Assembly: GCA_041390905.1 (NCBI GenBank)
Contig: JAWKPA010000013.1
Location: 1,240,001-1,304,000, forward strand
Source of the DNA: JACKCD01 sp041390905
GTDB lineage: Bacteria; Chloroflexota; Anaerolineae; Promineifilales; Promineifilaceae
Direction: 5' to 3'
DNA: 64,000 nucleotides
Shown: one piece after another, positions 17,074-26,287 of the stretch
How the letters are laid out: every line of letters starts with the position of its first letter
Position numbering within the stretch: the stretch's first letter is position 1
Translations under genes and position numbers: made by a program
Notes under the pieces: generated by a model
The model's database searches: none
What the model saw: the letters and a program-made list of their open reading frames with translations, nothing else
Told to the model about the DNA's origin: nothing

Positions 17074-17960
17074 AAACCGTTCCCCAAACCCCGCAAGAGG
17101 GTAAATGGTGGGAAGGTGGGCAGAAAATCCAGTCTGCCCAGGAGTTCAACACCCGCCGCCTCAACACCCAACTCGACCGGCTAACCCGTAACCACGCCGG
17201 CCGACGTTCCCAAACCAAAACTGAACGCAAACGAGGCCACTATATTCAGGCACGCACCCCGCGTGGCGACAAAGTAACCGATCTCGCCTTTGACGCCACC
17301 CTCCGCGCCGCCGCCCCACACCAAATCAACCGCGACCGCTCCGAAGTAGCACTCAAGCTACACAAACAAGATTTACGCGAAAAAGTTCGCGTGCGCCGTT
17401 CGGCCAACCTCATCCTGTTTGTGGTGGACGCAAGCTGGAGTATGGCGGTGGCCGAGCGCATGGAGGCCACCAAGGGTGCCATCATGTCGCTGCTGACCGA
17501 TGCTTACCAGCGGCGCGACCGGGTGGGATTGATTGTCTTCCACAAAAACGATGCCAATCTGGTGCTGCCGCCCACCAACTCGGTGCAGTTGGCAAAGAAA
17601 GCGTTGATTGACATTGCCGTAGGCGGTAAAACGCCGCTTTCGGCAGGGTTGATGATGGCACTTGAAGTGTTCCGCAAGGAATCATACACCCACCCTGACG
17701 TGATGCCGCTGATGATTTTGCTGACCGATGGGGCGGGCAACGTCAGCCTGAGTGATTTGCCGCCGCAGCAGGAAGCCCACCGTTTGGCGGAGATGATCAA
17801 GGATGAAAGCGTGCGCTCGGTGGTGATTAACATGGAACATGCGGCGTTTGACCAGGGGTTGGCGCGGCTGCTGGCAGAAAAGCTGGATGCCCCTTGCCAC
17901 ACGCTGGAAGATCTGCGGGCGGATACGCTCTATCGCACGGTGCTGGATGTCCTGGATTAG
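17058..17960 (+). CDS. Chelatase VWA (ChlD C-terminal) part, in the -1 frame relative to the AAA gene
   Basis: 300 residues from ATG 17058, but the frame is open back to the A-run at 17012, so it is probably made mainly as the C-terminal half of a fusion. Residues 1-100 are the polar linker and basic segment typical of D subunits. The VWA domain (about 118-295) has the MIDAS motif DASWSMA, the later Thr (KTPLSAG) and Asp (LLTDGAGN). The MIDAS metal mediates contact with the AAA ring. The AUG sits in the loop of the predicted hairpin and has no ribosome binding site. No CobN/ChlH large subunit is in the window; cobalt or magnesium specificity is unresolved. Confidence 0.88.
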   Translation: MEAGPQTVPQTPQEGKWWEGGQKIQSAQEFNTRRLNTQLDRLTRNHAGRRSQTKTERKRGHYIQARTPRGDKVTDLAFDATLRAAAPHQINRDRSEVALKLHKQDLREKVRVRRSANLILFVVDASWSMAVAERMEATKGAIMSLLTDAYQRRDRVGLIVFHKNDANLVLPPTNSVQLAKKALIDIAVGGKTPLSAGLMMALEVFRKESYTHPDVMPLMILLTDGAGNVSLSDLPPQQEAHRLAEMIKDESVRSVVINMEHAAFDQGLARLLAEKLDAPCHTLEDLRADTLYRTVLDVLD

Positions 17961-17968
17961 GGAACTTT

Positions 17969-18128
17969 AACCGCAGAGGGCGCAAAGTGAAGAGAAGGTA
18001 ACTATACAGGTGCCATGCCCGCTCTCGCGGGCATCCATCTCTAGCCCAGGCATAGATTCCCGCCTTCGCGGGAATGACAACGCCATCTTGTTTAGCTTGC
18101 GTCCTCTGCGGTTCAATCGAGTTGGAAA
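17969..18128. repeat. Composite inverted repeat with nested hairpins
   Basis: Outer arms ACCGCAGAGGGCGCAA and TTGCGTCCTCTGCGGT enclose two inner hairpins, GCCCGCTCTCGCGGGC and TTCCCGCCTTCGCGGGAA. The latter type is widespread in bacterial and environmental genomes. It ends at the M20 peptidase start. Confidence 0.75.
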
Positions 18129-18129
18129 A

Positions 18130-19629
18130 ATGAATGAACGTTCGGCTACACAAACGGCCGTTTCCATCACCCAACGCTGGCTGCAACAAAACGGCAGCAA
18201 CCTACTTCACAACTACACGCAATTTCTCGCCCTGCCCAACCACGCCTCCGACCTACCCAACATCCAGCGCAACGCCGACTGGCTAATCGAACAGTTTGGG
18301 CAGCGCGGCTTTGCCATGCAAAAGCTGCAAATTGAGGGAGCGCCGCCGATTGTCTACGGCGAGCATTTGGTGGCAGGGGCCACGCGCACGCTTTGTTTCT
18401 ACGTCCACTACGACGGACAGCCAGTAGTGCCAGAAGAGTGGGCGCAAGACCCATTTGCCGCTACGCTCTACGATGCCACGCTGGAAGCGGGTGGCAAACC
18501 GATCTCCATTCCGCCAGCCGGTGAGCCTATTAACCCGGAGTGGCGACTTTATGCGCGGGCGGCCAGCGACGACAAGGCACCGATTATGGCACTGTTGGGG
18601 GCAATTGATGCGCTGCAAACGGCTAACCTTCCCTACACCGCCAACATCAAGCTCTTTTTTGACGGCGAAGAAGAATCTGGCTCCCCCCACATTGCCCAAT
18701 ATCTGGCCGCTTATGCCCACTTGCTCGACGACATCACCGTGTGGCTGCTGTGCGACGGAGCCGTTTACCCAACCGACGACATCGCCTTCAAATTTGGCTC
18801 GCGGGGGGTTACGGGGATGCAGCTTACCGTCTATGGTGCCACCCGCGCCCTCCACAGCGGCCATTACGGCAACTGGGCACCCGTTCCCGGCCAAATGCTG
18901 GCACGGCTGCTAACCTCGATGAAGGCCGAAGACGGCACGGTGCTGATTGACGGTTTTTATGACAGCACCCAGCCGCCGTCGCCGTTTGAACTGGCGCAAA
19001 TTCGCCAGGCTCCCAATATTGATGGGCAGCTTAAGCAGGAGTTGGGGCTGGCTTTTACCGAGGGCAATGGTGAATCGCTGAACGAGCGCATTATGTGGCC
19101 GTCGCTGACGATTCGAGGGTTGGCAAGCGGGGCGGTGGGGGAAAAAACGAGCAATGTGATTCCAAAAACGGCCGTTGCCGAACTTGGTTTTCGTCTTGCC
19201 AAAGGCAATGACCCGGAGCAAATGCTCGATCTCGTTGAGGGCCACATCCGCAAGGAAGGGTGGCACATTGTCTACGATGAACCCGACCACGAAACGCGGC
19301 TGCGCTATGCCAAAATCGTCAAGGTCAAGCGCGACCCCAATGGTTTCCCTGCCTCCAAAGTGGCAATGGATCGCCCGGAAATTCGCAGCATCATTGACGG
19401 GCTGAAGGAATTTACCAACAATCAGGGCGTTTTCCTGCCCAGCACCGGTGCTTCCAACCGCATTTACGGGCTGATCTTCAACGATCTTGACAAGCCGGGT
19501 ATTTGCGTGACGATGGTCAACCGCGACAATAACCAGCACGCCGCCAACGAAAATGTGCGGCTAGGCAATTTATGGTATGGGGTGGAGCTGATGTCGGTTT
19601 TGTTAACGTTAGTAATCGCTCGTGATTAA
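18130..19629 (+). CDS. M20 family metallopeptidase (dipeptidase/deacylase)
   Basis: 499 residues from ATG 18130; the longer frame upstream only reads through the repeat. M20 metal and catalytic motifs are present: FYVHYDGQPV (first His, Asp), ARAASDDKAP (bridging Asp), and FDGEEESGSP (Glu base and metal Glu). A dimerisation lid domain follows (about 205-380). This matches the large M20 dipeptidase (CNDP-like) group that hydrolyses dipeptides or acylated amino acids in the cytoplasm. No signal peptide is seen. It stands alone. Confidence 0.92.
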   Translation: MNERSATQTAVSITQRWLQQNGSNLLHNYTQFLALPNHASDLPNIQRNADWLIEQFGQRGFAMQKLQIEGAPPIVYGEHLVAGATRTLCFYVHYDGQPVVPEEWAQDPFAATLYDATLEAGGKPISIPPAGEPINPEWRLYARAASDDKAPIMALLGAIDALQTANLPYTANIKLFFDGEEESGSPHIAQYLAAYAHLLDDITVWLLCDGAVYPTDDIAFKFGSRGVTGMQLTVYGATRALHSGHYGNWAPVPGQMLARLLTSMKAEDGTVLIDGFYDSTQPPSPFELAQIRQAPNIDGQLKQELGLAFTEGNGESLNERIMWPSLTIRGLASGAVGEKTSNVIPKTAVAELGFRLAKGNDPEQMLDLVEGHIRKEGWHIVYDEPDHETRLRYAKIVKVKRDPNGFPASKVAMDRPEIRSIIDGLKEFTNNQGVFLPSTGASNRIYGLIFNDLDKPGICVTMVNRDNNQHAANENVRLGNLWYGVELMSVLLTLVIARD

Positions 19630-19636
19630 CTTAGAG

Positions 19637-19732
19637 GTTTAGAAGTTCAACTTCTTCTGAAAAGTTGAACTTCTTCTGAAAAGTTGAACTTCTTCTGTAG
19701 CTTATTTAATCTACGTTCCTTAGTAAATGGAT
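19637..19732. repeat. Family A element, variant with three AGTTGAACTTCT arms
   Basis: One AGAAGTTCAACTTCT arm followed by two AAAAGTTGAACTTCTTCT units, ending TTATTTAATCTACGTTCCTTA. It carries an expanded right arm compared with the other copies. Confidence 0.8.
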
Positions 19733-19740
19733 AGTGCGTT

Positions 19741-20874
19741 TTAACGCCCAAACTGCATCGGCATAATGATGTGGACAAAGTTGGTGTCGCCCACTGGCTT
19801 AATGACGCCGGGTTCCATGGGGCTGGTGGTTTCCAAAGCCACCTGCGGGGTGTCAATCACGTTTAACACTTCGGTCATATATTTAACGTTGAAAGCAATC
19901 TCAACGGGTTCGCCGTCTACACTGGCATCAATGCGAGCCACGTTGTCGCCGGTTTCGGTGCTGGTTGCCTTGATGATGGCATGTGAGGAGCCAAAACCAT
20001 CGCTGGGTTCAATGCTGACCTGGGCGGTGTGGCTGGATTCACGGGCAAAAATGTCGGCGGTGCGGCACGCTTTGCGAAAATCGGCCGTTCCCAGCACGGC
20101 GCGAGTGTTGTGCCGCTGCGGCATAATGGGGCGATAGTCGGGAAAATTGCCGTCTATGAGTTGGGAGACAAGAACAATGTTGTCCATATCAAAAATGACC
20201 TGGTTGCGCTTATCGGGCATGGACAGGTAAACGGCTTCCAAATCATCGCTGATGACGCGAGCCACGTCGGTAAGGGCGCGGGAGGGGATAATGATACCAA
20301 ATGGTTGCTCGACGTGGCCGGGAATATGGGCAGCACGGACAGAAAGGCGAAAGCCGTCGGTGGCAGCCATAATCATTTGGCTTTGGTCAAAGCTGGTGGA
20401 AACACCGGTCAACGTTGGCCGGGCATCATCGGTGGCAGCAGCAAAAGCGACCTGTGAGATCATTTGCTTGAGAACAGGAGCCTCGATACGAATACGGTTT
20501 TCTTTATCTGGTTCTGGCACCAGGGGGAATTCCTGGGCATCAATGCCTTTTATGTTGGCCTGGGTGCGGGCGCAGGCAATGTGGAGCGTTTGGGTGGTGT
20601 CGTTGAGATCTAAATCAACGCGCTCCTGGGGCAAGGCTCCAACCAAATCGCTAAGAGTGCGGGCGGGTACGGTAATGCTGCCTTCGTCTTCTACTTTGGC
20701 ACCAATCCAGCAGGTTATAACAATTTCGAGGTTTGTGGCGGAGAGCTTTAAACGGCCGTTATCCGTCGCCAACAGTACATTTCCCAACACCGGCAAGGTC
20801 GAACGAGTACTAACTGCCCGCCCGACAATGCTCAACCCCTTTGCCAAATTTTCTTGTAAACATGAAACTCTCAT
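19741..20874 (-). CDS. dnaN: DNA polymerase III subunit beta (sliding clamp)
   Basis: 377 residues from ATG 20874. The clamp encircles DNA and tethers the replicative polymerase. Three clamp domains are recognised: N-terminal LQENLAKGLSIVGRAVSTRSTLPVLGNVLL, middle VAFAAATDDARPTLTGV with FRLSV, and C-terminal FNVKYMTEVLNVID ending in MPMQFGR, the usual M-P-M/V-x end. No dnaA or recF gene and no DnaA-box cluster is nearby, so this is not an obvious origin region. TATACT on the minus strand at 20933-20938 may be its -10, with no clear -35. Confidence 0.96.
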   Translation of the reverse strand: MRVSCLQENLAKGLSIVGRAVSTRSTLPVLGNVLLATDNGRLKLSATNLEIVITCWIGAKVEDEGSITVPARTLSDLVGALPQERVDLDLNDTTQTLHIACARTQANIKGIDAQEFPLVPEPDKENRIRIEAPVLKQMISQVAFAAATDDARPTLTGVSTSFDQSQMIMAATDGFRLSVRAAHIPGHVEQPFGIIIPSRALTDVARVISDDLEAVYLSMPDKRNQVIFDMDNIVLVSQLIDGNFPDYRPIMPQRHNTRAVLGTADFRKACRTADIFARESSHTAQVSIEPSDGFGSSHAIIKATSTETGDNVARIDASVDGEPVEIAFNVKYMTEVLNVIDTPQVALETTSPMEPGVIKPVGDTNFVHIIMPMQFGR

Positions 20875-20968
20875 TCCGCATCTATCTCCCAAAAAAGTTT
20901 TGTTGTACTATCCCGCATGTCTTTTGAATGTTAGTATACCGAAGGTGAGGGATTGGGGCAAGGTAAAA

Positions 20969-21036
20969 TGGAGATTGGAGATTAGAGATTGGAGATGGCA
21001 AACCTTCATCAATCTCCAATCTCTAATCTCCAATCA
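20969..21036. repeat. GGAGATT heptad hairpin (family B)
   Basis: GGAGATT/AGAGATT heptamers, an AACCTTCATC spacer and complementary heptamers. It touches the stop of the methylase gene. Confidence 0.85.
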
Positions 21037-21558
21037 CAAATCCGCGTGAACAGCTTGATACAGCACAATGCTCAACGCCACATGCACATTGAGCGATTGG
21101 CCTTTGCCGTACATGGGGATGAAGATGGCATCGTCACAGGCGGCAAGGGTGGCTTTGGTGATACCGTGGTCTTCGTGACCGACAACGAAGCAGATTTTTT
21201 GCGGGTATTGGTATTGGTGGTAGGAAACGGCCGTTTCCGTCAACTCCACCGCCACAATCCGATACCCCTGCGCCTTCAGCCCCTCAATCGCTACCACCGG
21301 CTCCTTCTCATACCGCCACGGCACCTTCAAACTCTTAAACCGCCCCACCTTGTCAATTGTCGGGTGCGGCGGCGTGGGCGTAATCCCCGTCAGCACCAGC
21401 TCCTGCACCCCCGCCCCATCCGCCACGCGAAACGCCGAACCCACGTTAGCCGGATATTCCACGCTTTGCAGCAGCGCCACCAGCTCCCGCTGCACCGGAT
21501 GCGCCCGCTTATAGTCGCGGTTAAACCGCTTGAGATCTGTTCCAATCAATGGTTTCAT
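21034..21558 (-). CDS. SpoU/TrmH-family RNA 2'-O-methyltransferase
   Basis: 174 residues, a short SPOUT protein. The knotted SAM-binding motifs are present: motif 1 EYPANVGSAFRVAD, motif 2 CFVVGHEDHGI and motif 3 IPMYGKGQSLNVHVALSIVLY. It lacks the extra N-terminal domain of rRNA methylases such as RlmB, so a tRNA 2'-O-methylase is the likeliest role; the target nucleotide cannot be assigned. The RNA is modified in the cytoplasm using SAM. It lies just beyond the subtilase terminator. Confidence 0.9.
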   Translation of the reverse strand: MKPLIGTDLKRFNRDYKRAHPVQRELVALLQSVEYPANVGSAFRVADGAGVQELVLTGITPTPPHPTIDKVGRFKSLKVPWRYEKEPVVAIEGLKAQGYRIVAVELTETAVSYHQYQYPQKICFVVGHEDHGITKATLAACDDAIFIPMYGKGQSLNVHVALSIVLYQAVHADL

Positions 21559-21574
21559 GCTAAGTAAATAAATG

Positions 21575-21606
21575 AAAAAGCCACCCGTTTAAGCGGATGG
21601 CTTTTT
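21575..21606 (-). terminator. Rho-independent terminator of the subtilase gene
   Basis: AAAAAGCCAnCCG and its complement form a stem with T5 on both strands, 57 nt after the subtilase stop on the minus strand. Confidence 0.85.
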
Positions 21607-21662
21607 CACTGTTAACGTGAATAGCAAGCGGCAACAGCGTCACCGCCTACTATGCAACGAAC

Positions 21663-24600
21663 CTATTTTTTGGCAATAACCGGCATGTAAGTCCGCAGGC
21701 CGATCTCTACCCGTGCGCTGGCAGCAGCTTCCTGGCTACCAACGTTGCTGGTCGTAGAAACGGCCGTGTTCACCACATCGCTACCCAACGTCCCCTCGTC
21801 AACCGTCACCGCATAGGTAATAGTCACAGGGTCAGTTGAAGGCGCGTTCAGGTCAAAGCAAACCATCAAACCATCGTGCAGAACACCTTCGGCGCTACCA
21901 TTATTCACCAGCGAGGTCGCAGCAGTGCCGTCAACATTCTCCACACCAACGGTCAGCGGGCCAGCCAGGCTACCATTGAGATTATCATAGGCTAAGATAA
22001 TCTCATATGCCCCTGGTGAATCATCAACTGTACGCCAGACAACAACCTCAAAATCAAACGTGTCGGCACTACCACCGAAGAACTGGATATCATCGTACTC
22101 AACAATGACAACCCCATCCGGTGCCCCGGCCGTAGCCAGTGACACCCCATGGTTATTGGCTTGGTCGTAGAAGATCTCCATATCTTGCCACATAGCGGCT
22201 ATGACGTTATTGGGCACATTCGGGTCAGGAATTGCCTGGGCTTCCCATGGTGAACCACCGTAGTTGGCAAAATCGAAAATGGCAAACCCATCATCGGTAA
22301 AGCCCATGCCTTGGTAGCCAAGACCGTAGAAGTCAATCGGGTTACCAGAGCTAAAGGCGGTAAATCCAACTGTATCGCCAGTAATACCCGATTGTGCATT
22401 GATACCAAACCCTTGGAGGTCAACATAACCACCAAAGCCCGTATCACAGCTGGCATCCGTGTCGCTGGTGGTCATGGTGTAGCTGGCAGCCAGGTTGCTC
22501 AGGGAAACCATATCGCCTTCCCAGGTCACTACGCCATCAGCCACAGAAACGGTGCCGGCCGAAGCCGCAGCCGAACCATCCACGTAGGTCACACCGGCCG
22601 GCAGCGTATCGGTGATGACATAGGAAATGTCTTCCGGCAGCACGTTCGGGTTCACGGTAAGGGTGTAGGTAATGGTGTCGCCCGGCAGCGCGGTCTCGCT
22701 GCTGGCACTCTTGGTCACATCGTCCGCAATACGATTGAGGTAGACAGGAATGGTTCCCAGGTTGCCCGCATTTTCGGGGCTGGTACCCAGTGAGATTGCA
22801 CCGTAGTAGCGATCTCCGGCGGCAGCATCAGGCGTATCCCAGAAGACACGAATGTCGAATGGCTCTAGCGACGGTACACTGACCGGCCCTTCCACGCTCA
22901 TGTTGCCAGCGTCGGCAGTGGGAACAACGGCCGTTGCCAGCGAAATCGCATCAGGCGAGTTGGAGGACTCTTCCCAGTTCAAGACAAGCACCCACCAAGT
23001 CCCCTCAGCGGGGGCCGCTACTTCACAGAACTCTGTCCAGGACCCACTGGTGCTGGTACAAACTTCTTCTGATGCTTCCGGCCCATCACCATCCAGATCC
23101 TGACCAACAGCCATATCCACATCAGGTGATTCCGAAGAAAGAATTTCAGCCACCAGCGAATAGCTATCGGCTGGAACATCAATCGGCATCCAGAAGACCT
23201 GACTCAGATCATCATAAAAACCACCCGCGCCAATGTCATTGGTCGGGTCTTGCGCCAGTTCAAAATCAGTGGTGGTAGCTTTAGCCAAGCCAATGGTATC
23301 AACCGTCAACTCGCTGATAGTGATCGCGGTCAAACCATTTACCGGCACCGAACCCGCGTTGCGGGCAGCATTGATCACGATAGAGCCTGGCAAGTCACCC
23401 GTTACCGGGCGTACAGCAATGGGCAAATGCGCCGCTGGCGTATCACCACCGGGAGTCAGCATCAACGTACCAAAAGCCCACTCGTCCGCAGGTAAACCGA
23501 GAACATTTACTTCAACGGTAATATCAACCGTTTGTCCTGGCAAAATGGCAATAAAGCCAGGTGTGACAGAACCGGTCATGCCGTCTGGCAAATCCAGGGA
23601 AGGTGTCCAGGTCTCTTCTTTGGTAGCCAGGAAGGTACGTGTCCAGCTACAGCTTTCCACACACGAACCATTACCCATGCTTGCCAGGTTCAGGCTTGAC
23701 GGGTCGCCACCATCGGCCGGATTCGCTGCTTCATATTCAGCCGTCGTCACGTCCAGCACCAAACCAGCCTGCGCGGCGGCGGCCACGTTAACACGCCCGC
23801 TACCCATTGCAAACGGAGTCGCCTGGTTCACACCGTCATCGTTAAGGACGTTGGTGTTGGAGGTCATCATCAACGCCGACTGAATTTGCGCGGGGCTCCA
23901 GTCGGGGTGAGCTGCTTTCATCAAAGCACCCGTACCAGCCACGTGCGGGCTGGACATAGAGGTACCGGAGATAACGTTCCAGGTGAAATCGCCATCACCT
24001 GCTTCGCCCTGATGGTAGGCAGCCCAGATGTCGCGGCCGGGGCCGGTGACGCTTGGCACGATGATGTCGGCAAAGGTACCGTTTTCACCGCGAGAGCTAA
24101 AGGCGGCCATGATGTCGCCGTGGCTGTCATTTGTGTCCAGAACAGCATCGCCTATTGTCCCTTGTGCGGAACCACCGGCGGCGGTGAGGTAGGTGATGAG
24201 CTGCTGGTAAGTGGCGTAGTCAATGTGAATGGCGGGCAGAACGTGGGGATCTGCATTTAACGCCCCAGAGCCACCGCCAAATTCGTTGGGCTGGGCCAAA
24301 ATGTAGCCACCAGCCCCGCCGTCAGCCACGGTTTGGCCTTTGGCAACGCGACCATAGATACCGCGTTCACAAATCACGATTTCGCCATTGAACGTGCCGG
24401 CCGGGAATACACCGTCGGCGCAAAGGCGGGCATCTTCTTCAGAAATGCCGTTTGCCGGGTCAGCATAATCGGCCGCAAAAACGATGGGAGCTGGCCCATA
24501 GCCATTAGCCATTGCCCGACCATTCAACACCAAGGGGTCATTCACCCCATCGGTGACGGTGATGGTTTGCAGGAAAGCACGGTTGTGGCTGGCTGCACCC

Positions 24601-25823
24601 ACGCTGGTGATCCAGGGGATGTCGGCCGGGGAACCAACGGTGGCATCGCCGGGGCCAGCATTACCAGCGGACGTGGCAACAAAAACACCAGCGTCACGCA
24701 AAGCGAGCCATTGTTCAGATTCCAGGTCGTTGTAGGGGTCGCCAGTTGGGGCGGCGGAACCGATGGAGTAGTTAATGACATCTACACCGTCGAGCAGTGC
24801 CTGATCGCGGGCAGCAGTCAGAGAAGAACCAGGACATCCACCACCGTCAATACAACCATCGTACATGATGATGTTGGCATGGGGAGCCACACCAGAGATG
24901 TTGGCGGTGTAGGTGGCGGTGGGGGAGTTGACAACAGAATTGTTGACAAAGTTACCGGCAGCGGTGCTGGCGGTGTGGGAGCCGTGTCCGTCGCCATCAC
25001 GCGGGCTGGGATCGGAGGCGGTGTAGCCCCAAACGCCAATCAGCTTGCCGTTACAGGGGAAGGTTGGGTCATAGGCAACAACGCCCGGTTCGGGGTTGGT
25101 GTTGTTGGGATCACAAACGCCTACGTATGTGCCTGCCCCAAAGGGGTTGGTGTGGGTATATCCGTCGTCACCTGTCTCCGCAAAAGAGGGGTTCCAGGGG
25201 TCAATGCCTGTGTCAATGACACCAACGATGATGCCTTCACCGTAGGTGCCAGCGTCACCGGTGGCGGAACCATCCCAGATGCTGGGTGCGCCGATCCAGG
25301 CGGGGCCGGCATCGGTTTGCAGTTCAAAAATTTTCTCGCGTTCGACGCGGACAACGCCAGGGAGTTTAGCAATGGCGTGGGCTTCGGCGGAGGTCATTTC
25401 GGCGGCGTAGCCGTTGAGGGTTGCTTTGTATTCAAAGGCGATGGTTAACGGCCGTTCAATTGCCGCACCTGCCGCCTCAATCGCTTCCGCCCGTTTTTCA
25501 CCCAAATATGCCATATACGCCTGGCTGGCAGCCGAATTGGGGTCAAGTTTGTTCGCACCAGTGACACGTGGGCTGGTCGCCTGTAAACCACCAATGTTGC
25601 CACGATAGGTAGCCAATGGGGCATCGGCTAGCTGGACAATGTAAACCGCTGATCCTGTCACGCCTTTTGGCTCTACCACAATACCAGAACCAATTTGAAC
25701 GGCCGTTGCTTCCTCAAAAGTCGCATCTACCGAACGATCACGTGAAGGCGCAGCACTCACAACAGCAACAAGTGTGAGCAAAGCAGCGGTCAACATCAAA
25801 TACTTGAACGCTTGTGTTCTCAT
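21663..25823 (-). CDS. Giant secreted subtilisin-like serine protease (S8) with PA and DUF11-like domains
   Basis: 1386 residues from ATG 25823, with GGAGG 9 nt upstream; signal peptide about 1-25. An I9-type propeptide (58-165) precedes the catalytic domain, with Asp204 (GVIDTG), His280 (GDGHGSH) and Ser622 (SGTSMSSPH). A protease-associated domain is inserted at about 450-560. After about residue 700 come beta-rich domains, a bacterial pre-peptidase-like segment and a DUF11-like repeat (TLTVNPNVLPEDISYVITDTLPAGV), then a C-terminal domain ending TYMPVIAKK. All catalytic residues are intact, so it should be an active extracellular protease, either feeding peptides or processing the surface. 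The tail matches two other secreted proteins here. Confidence 0.93.
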   Translation of the reverse strand: MRTQAFKYLMLTAALLTLVAVVSAAPSRDRSVDATFEEATAVQIGSGIVVEPKGVTGSAVYIVQLADAPLATYRGNIGGLQATSPRVTGANKLDPNSAASQAYMAYLGEKRAEAIEAAGAAIERPLTIAFEYKATLNGYAAEMTSAEAHAIAKLPGVVRVEREKIFELQTDAGPAWIGAPSIWDGSATGDAGTYGEGIIVGVIDTGIDPWNPSFAETGDDGYTHTNPFGAGTYVGVCDPNNTNPEPGVVAYDPTFPCNGKLIGVWGYTASDPSPRDGDGHGSHTASTAAGNFVNNSVVNSPTATYTANISGVAPHANIIMYDGCIDGGGCPGSSLTAARDQALLDGVDVINYSIGSAAPTGDPYNDLESEQWLALRDAGVFVATSAGNAGPGDATVGSPADIPWITSVGAASHNRAFLQTITVTDGVNDPLVLNGRAMANGYGPAPIVFAADYADPANGISEEDARLCADGVFPAGTFNGEIVICERGIYGRVAKGQTVADGGAGGYILAQPNEFGGGSGALNADPHVLPAIHIDYATYQQLITYLTAAGGSAQGTIGDAVLDTNDSHGDIMAAFSSRGENGTFADIIVPSVTGPGRDIWAAYHQGEAGDGDFTWNVISGTSMSSPHVAGTGALMKAAHPDWSPAQIQSALMMTSNTNVLNDDGVNQATPFAMGSGRVNVAAAAQAGLVLDVTTAEYEAANPADGGDPSSLNLASMGNGSCVESCSWTRTFLATKEETWTPSLDLPDGMTGSVTPGFIAILPGQTVDITVEVNVLGLPADEWAFGTLMLTPGGDTPAAHLPIAVRPVTGDLPGSIVINAARNAGSVPVNGLTAITISELTVDTIGLAKATTTDFELAQDPTNDIGAGGFYDDLSQVFWMPIDVPADSYSLVAEILSSESPDVDMAVGQDLDGDGPEASEEVCTSTSGSWTEFCEVAAPAEGTWWVLVLNWEESSNSPDAISLATAVVPTADAGNMSVEGPVSVPSLEPFDIRVFWDTPDAAAGDRYYGAISLGTSPENAGNLGTIPVYLNRIADDVTKSASSETALPGDTITYTLTVNPNVLPEDISYVITDTLPAGVTYVDGSAAASAGTVSVADGVVTWEGDMVSLSNLAASYTMTTSDTDASCDTGFGGYVDLQGFGINAQSGITGDTVGFTAFSSGNPIDFYGLGYQGMGFTDDGFAIFDFANYGGSPWEAQAIPDPNVPNNVIAAMWQDMEIFYDQANNHGVSLATAGAPDGVVIVEYDDIQFFGGSADTFDFEVVVWRTVDDSPGAYEIILAYDNLNGSLAGPLTVGVENVDGTAATSLVNNGSAEGVLHDGLMVCFDLNAPSTDPVTITYAVTVDEGTLGSDVVNTAVSTTSNVGSQEAAASARVEIGLRTYMPVIAKK

Positions 25824-26287
25824 TAAAAATCTTCCTCCAGGAATGGGTTGCCGCAAGAAACCATATACAAAACCATATTGTTGCCCACAAAAAGCAAACT
25901 TATCGGGAACAAAGGCCTTTACAAATGCGGCAAAAAAAATAGATTACCTCAATGCACTAACTGTTTGTTCTTGGATGAACTATTTTTGTACCTGATTAAA
26001 CTGGAAACACCACCTCCTTTGTCATGGACAAAGCATTATAACGCGCCACGTTGTGGCTAAACGCTCTTCTTCAACTAATCAATATCCATTTGGGGTTACA
26101 GCCGCCTTGTGCGGCCAAGGTTACATTAGGCTCTGTCATGATTTGTTCTTTGCGCTTGCCAAAAGCAAGACAAGTACTACTCATTTTAGCATCTAAAAAA
26201 GGAAAGGCAAAAGAAAGTTTATTTATCGCGCAAGCACATATCAGCCACATCTGCAACCAACCGAGGATTTACGCTACAATAGACAGT
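25824..26287. other. Intergenic region between the divergent subtilase and dus genes
   Basis: No credible gene. A TATAAT-like sequence on the minus strand (26035-26040) may be the subtilase promoter, and AAAGGAGGTGG (26010-26020, minus strand) is a perfect ribosome-binding-like sequence followed only by a four-codon frame. This implies a long leader of about 200 nt. The dus -10 is at the right end. Confidence 0.4.
26275..26280 (+). promoter_or_regulatory. -10-like hexamer TACAAT before dus
   Basis: TACAAT ends 7 nt before ATG 26288, and no Shine-Dalgarno is present, suggesting a leaderless dus mRNA. Confidence 0.5.

Noticed and set aside
19741..21030. Replication origin near dnaN
   Set aside because: No dnaA gene and no cluster of TTATCCACA-like boxes was seen.
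24333..25448. 371-codon open frame antisense to the subtilase
   Set aside because: It is a shadow of the protease codons: Gly/Val/Thr-rich, no ribosome binding site, no recognisable domain, and the sense strand has all catalytic motifs.
26071..26256. Possible 61-residue gene in the subtilase-dus intergenic region
   Set aside because: No ribosome binding site, odd composition, and it overlaps likely promoter sequence.
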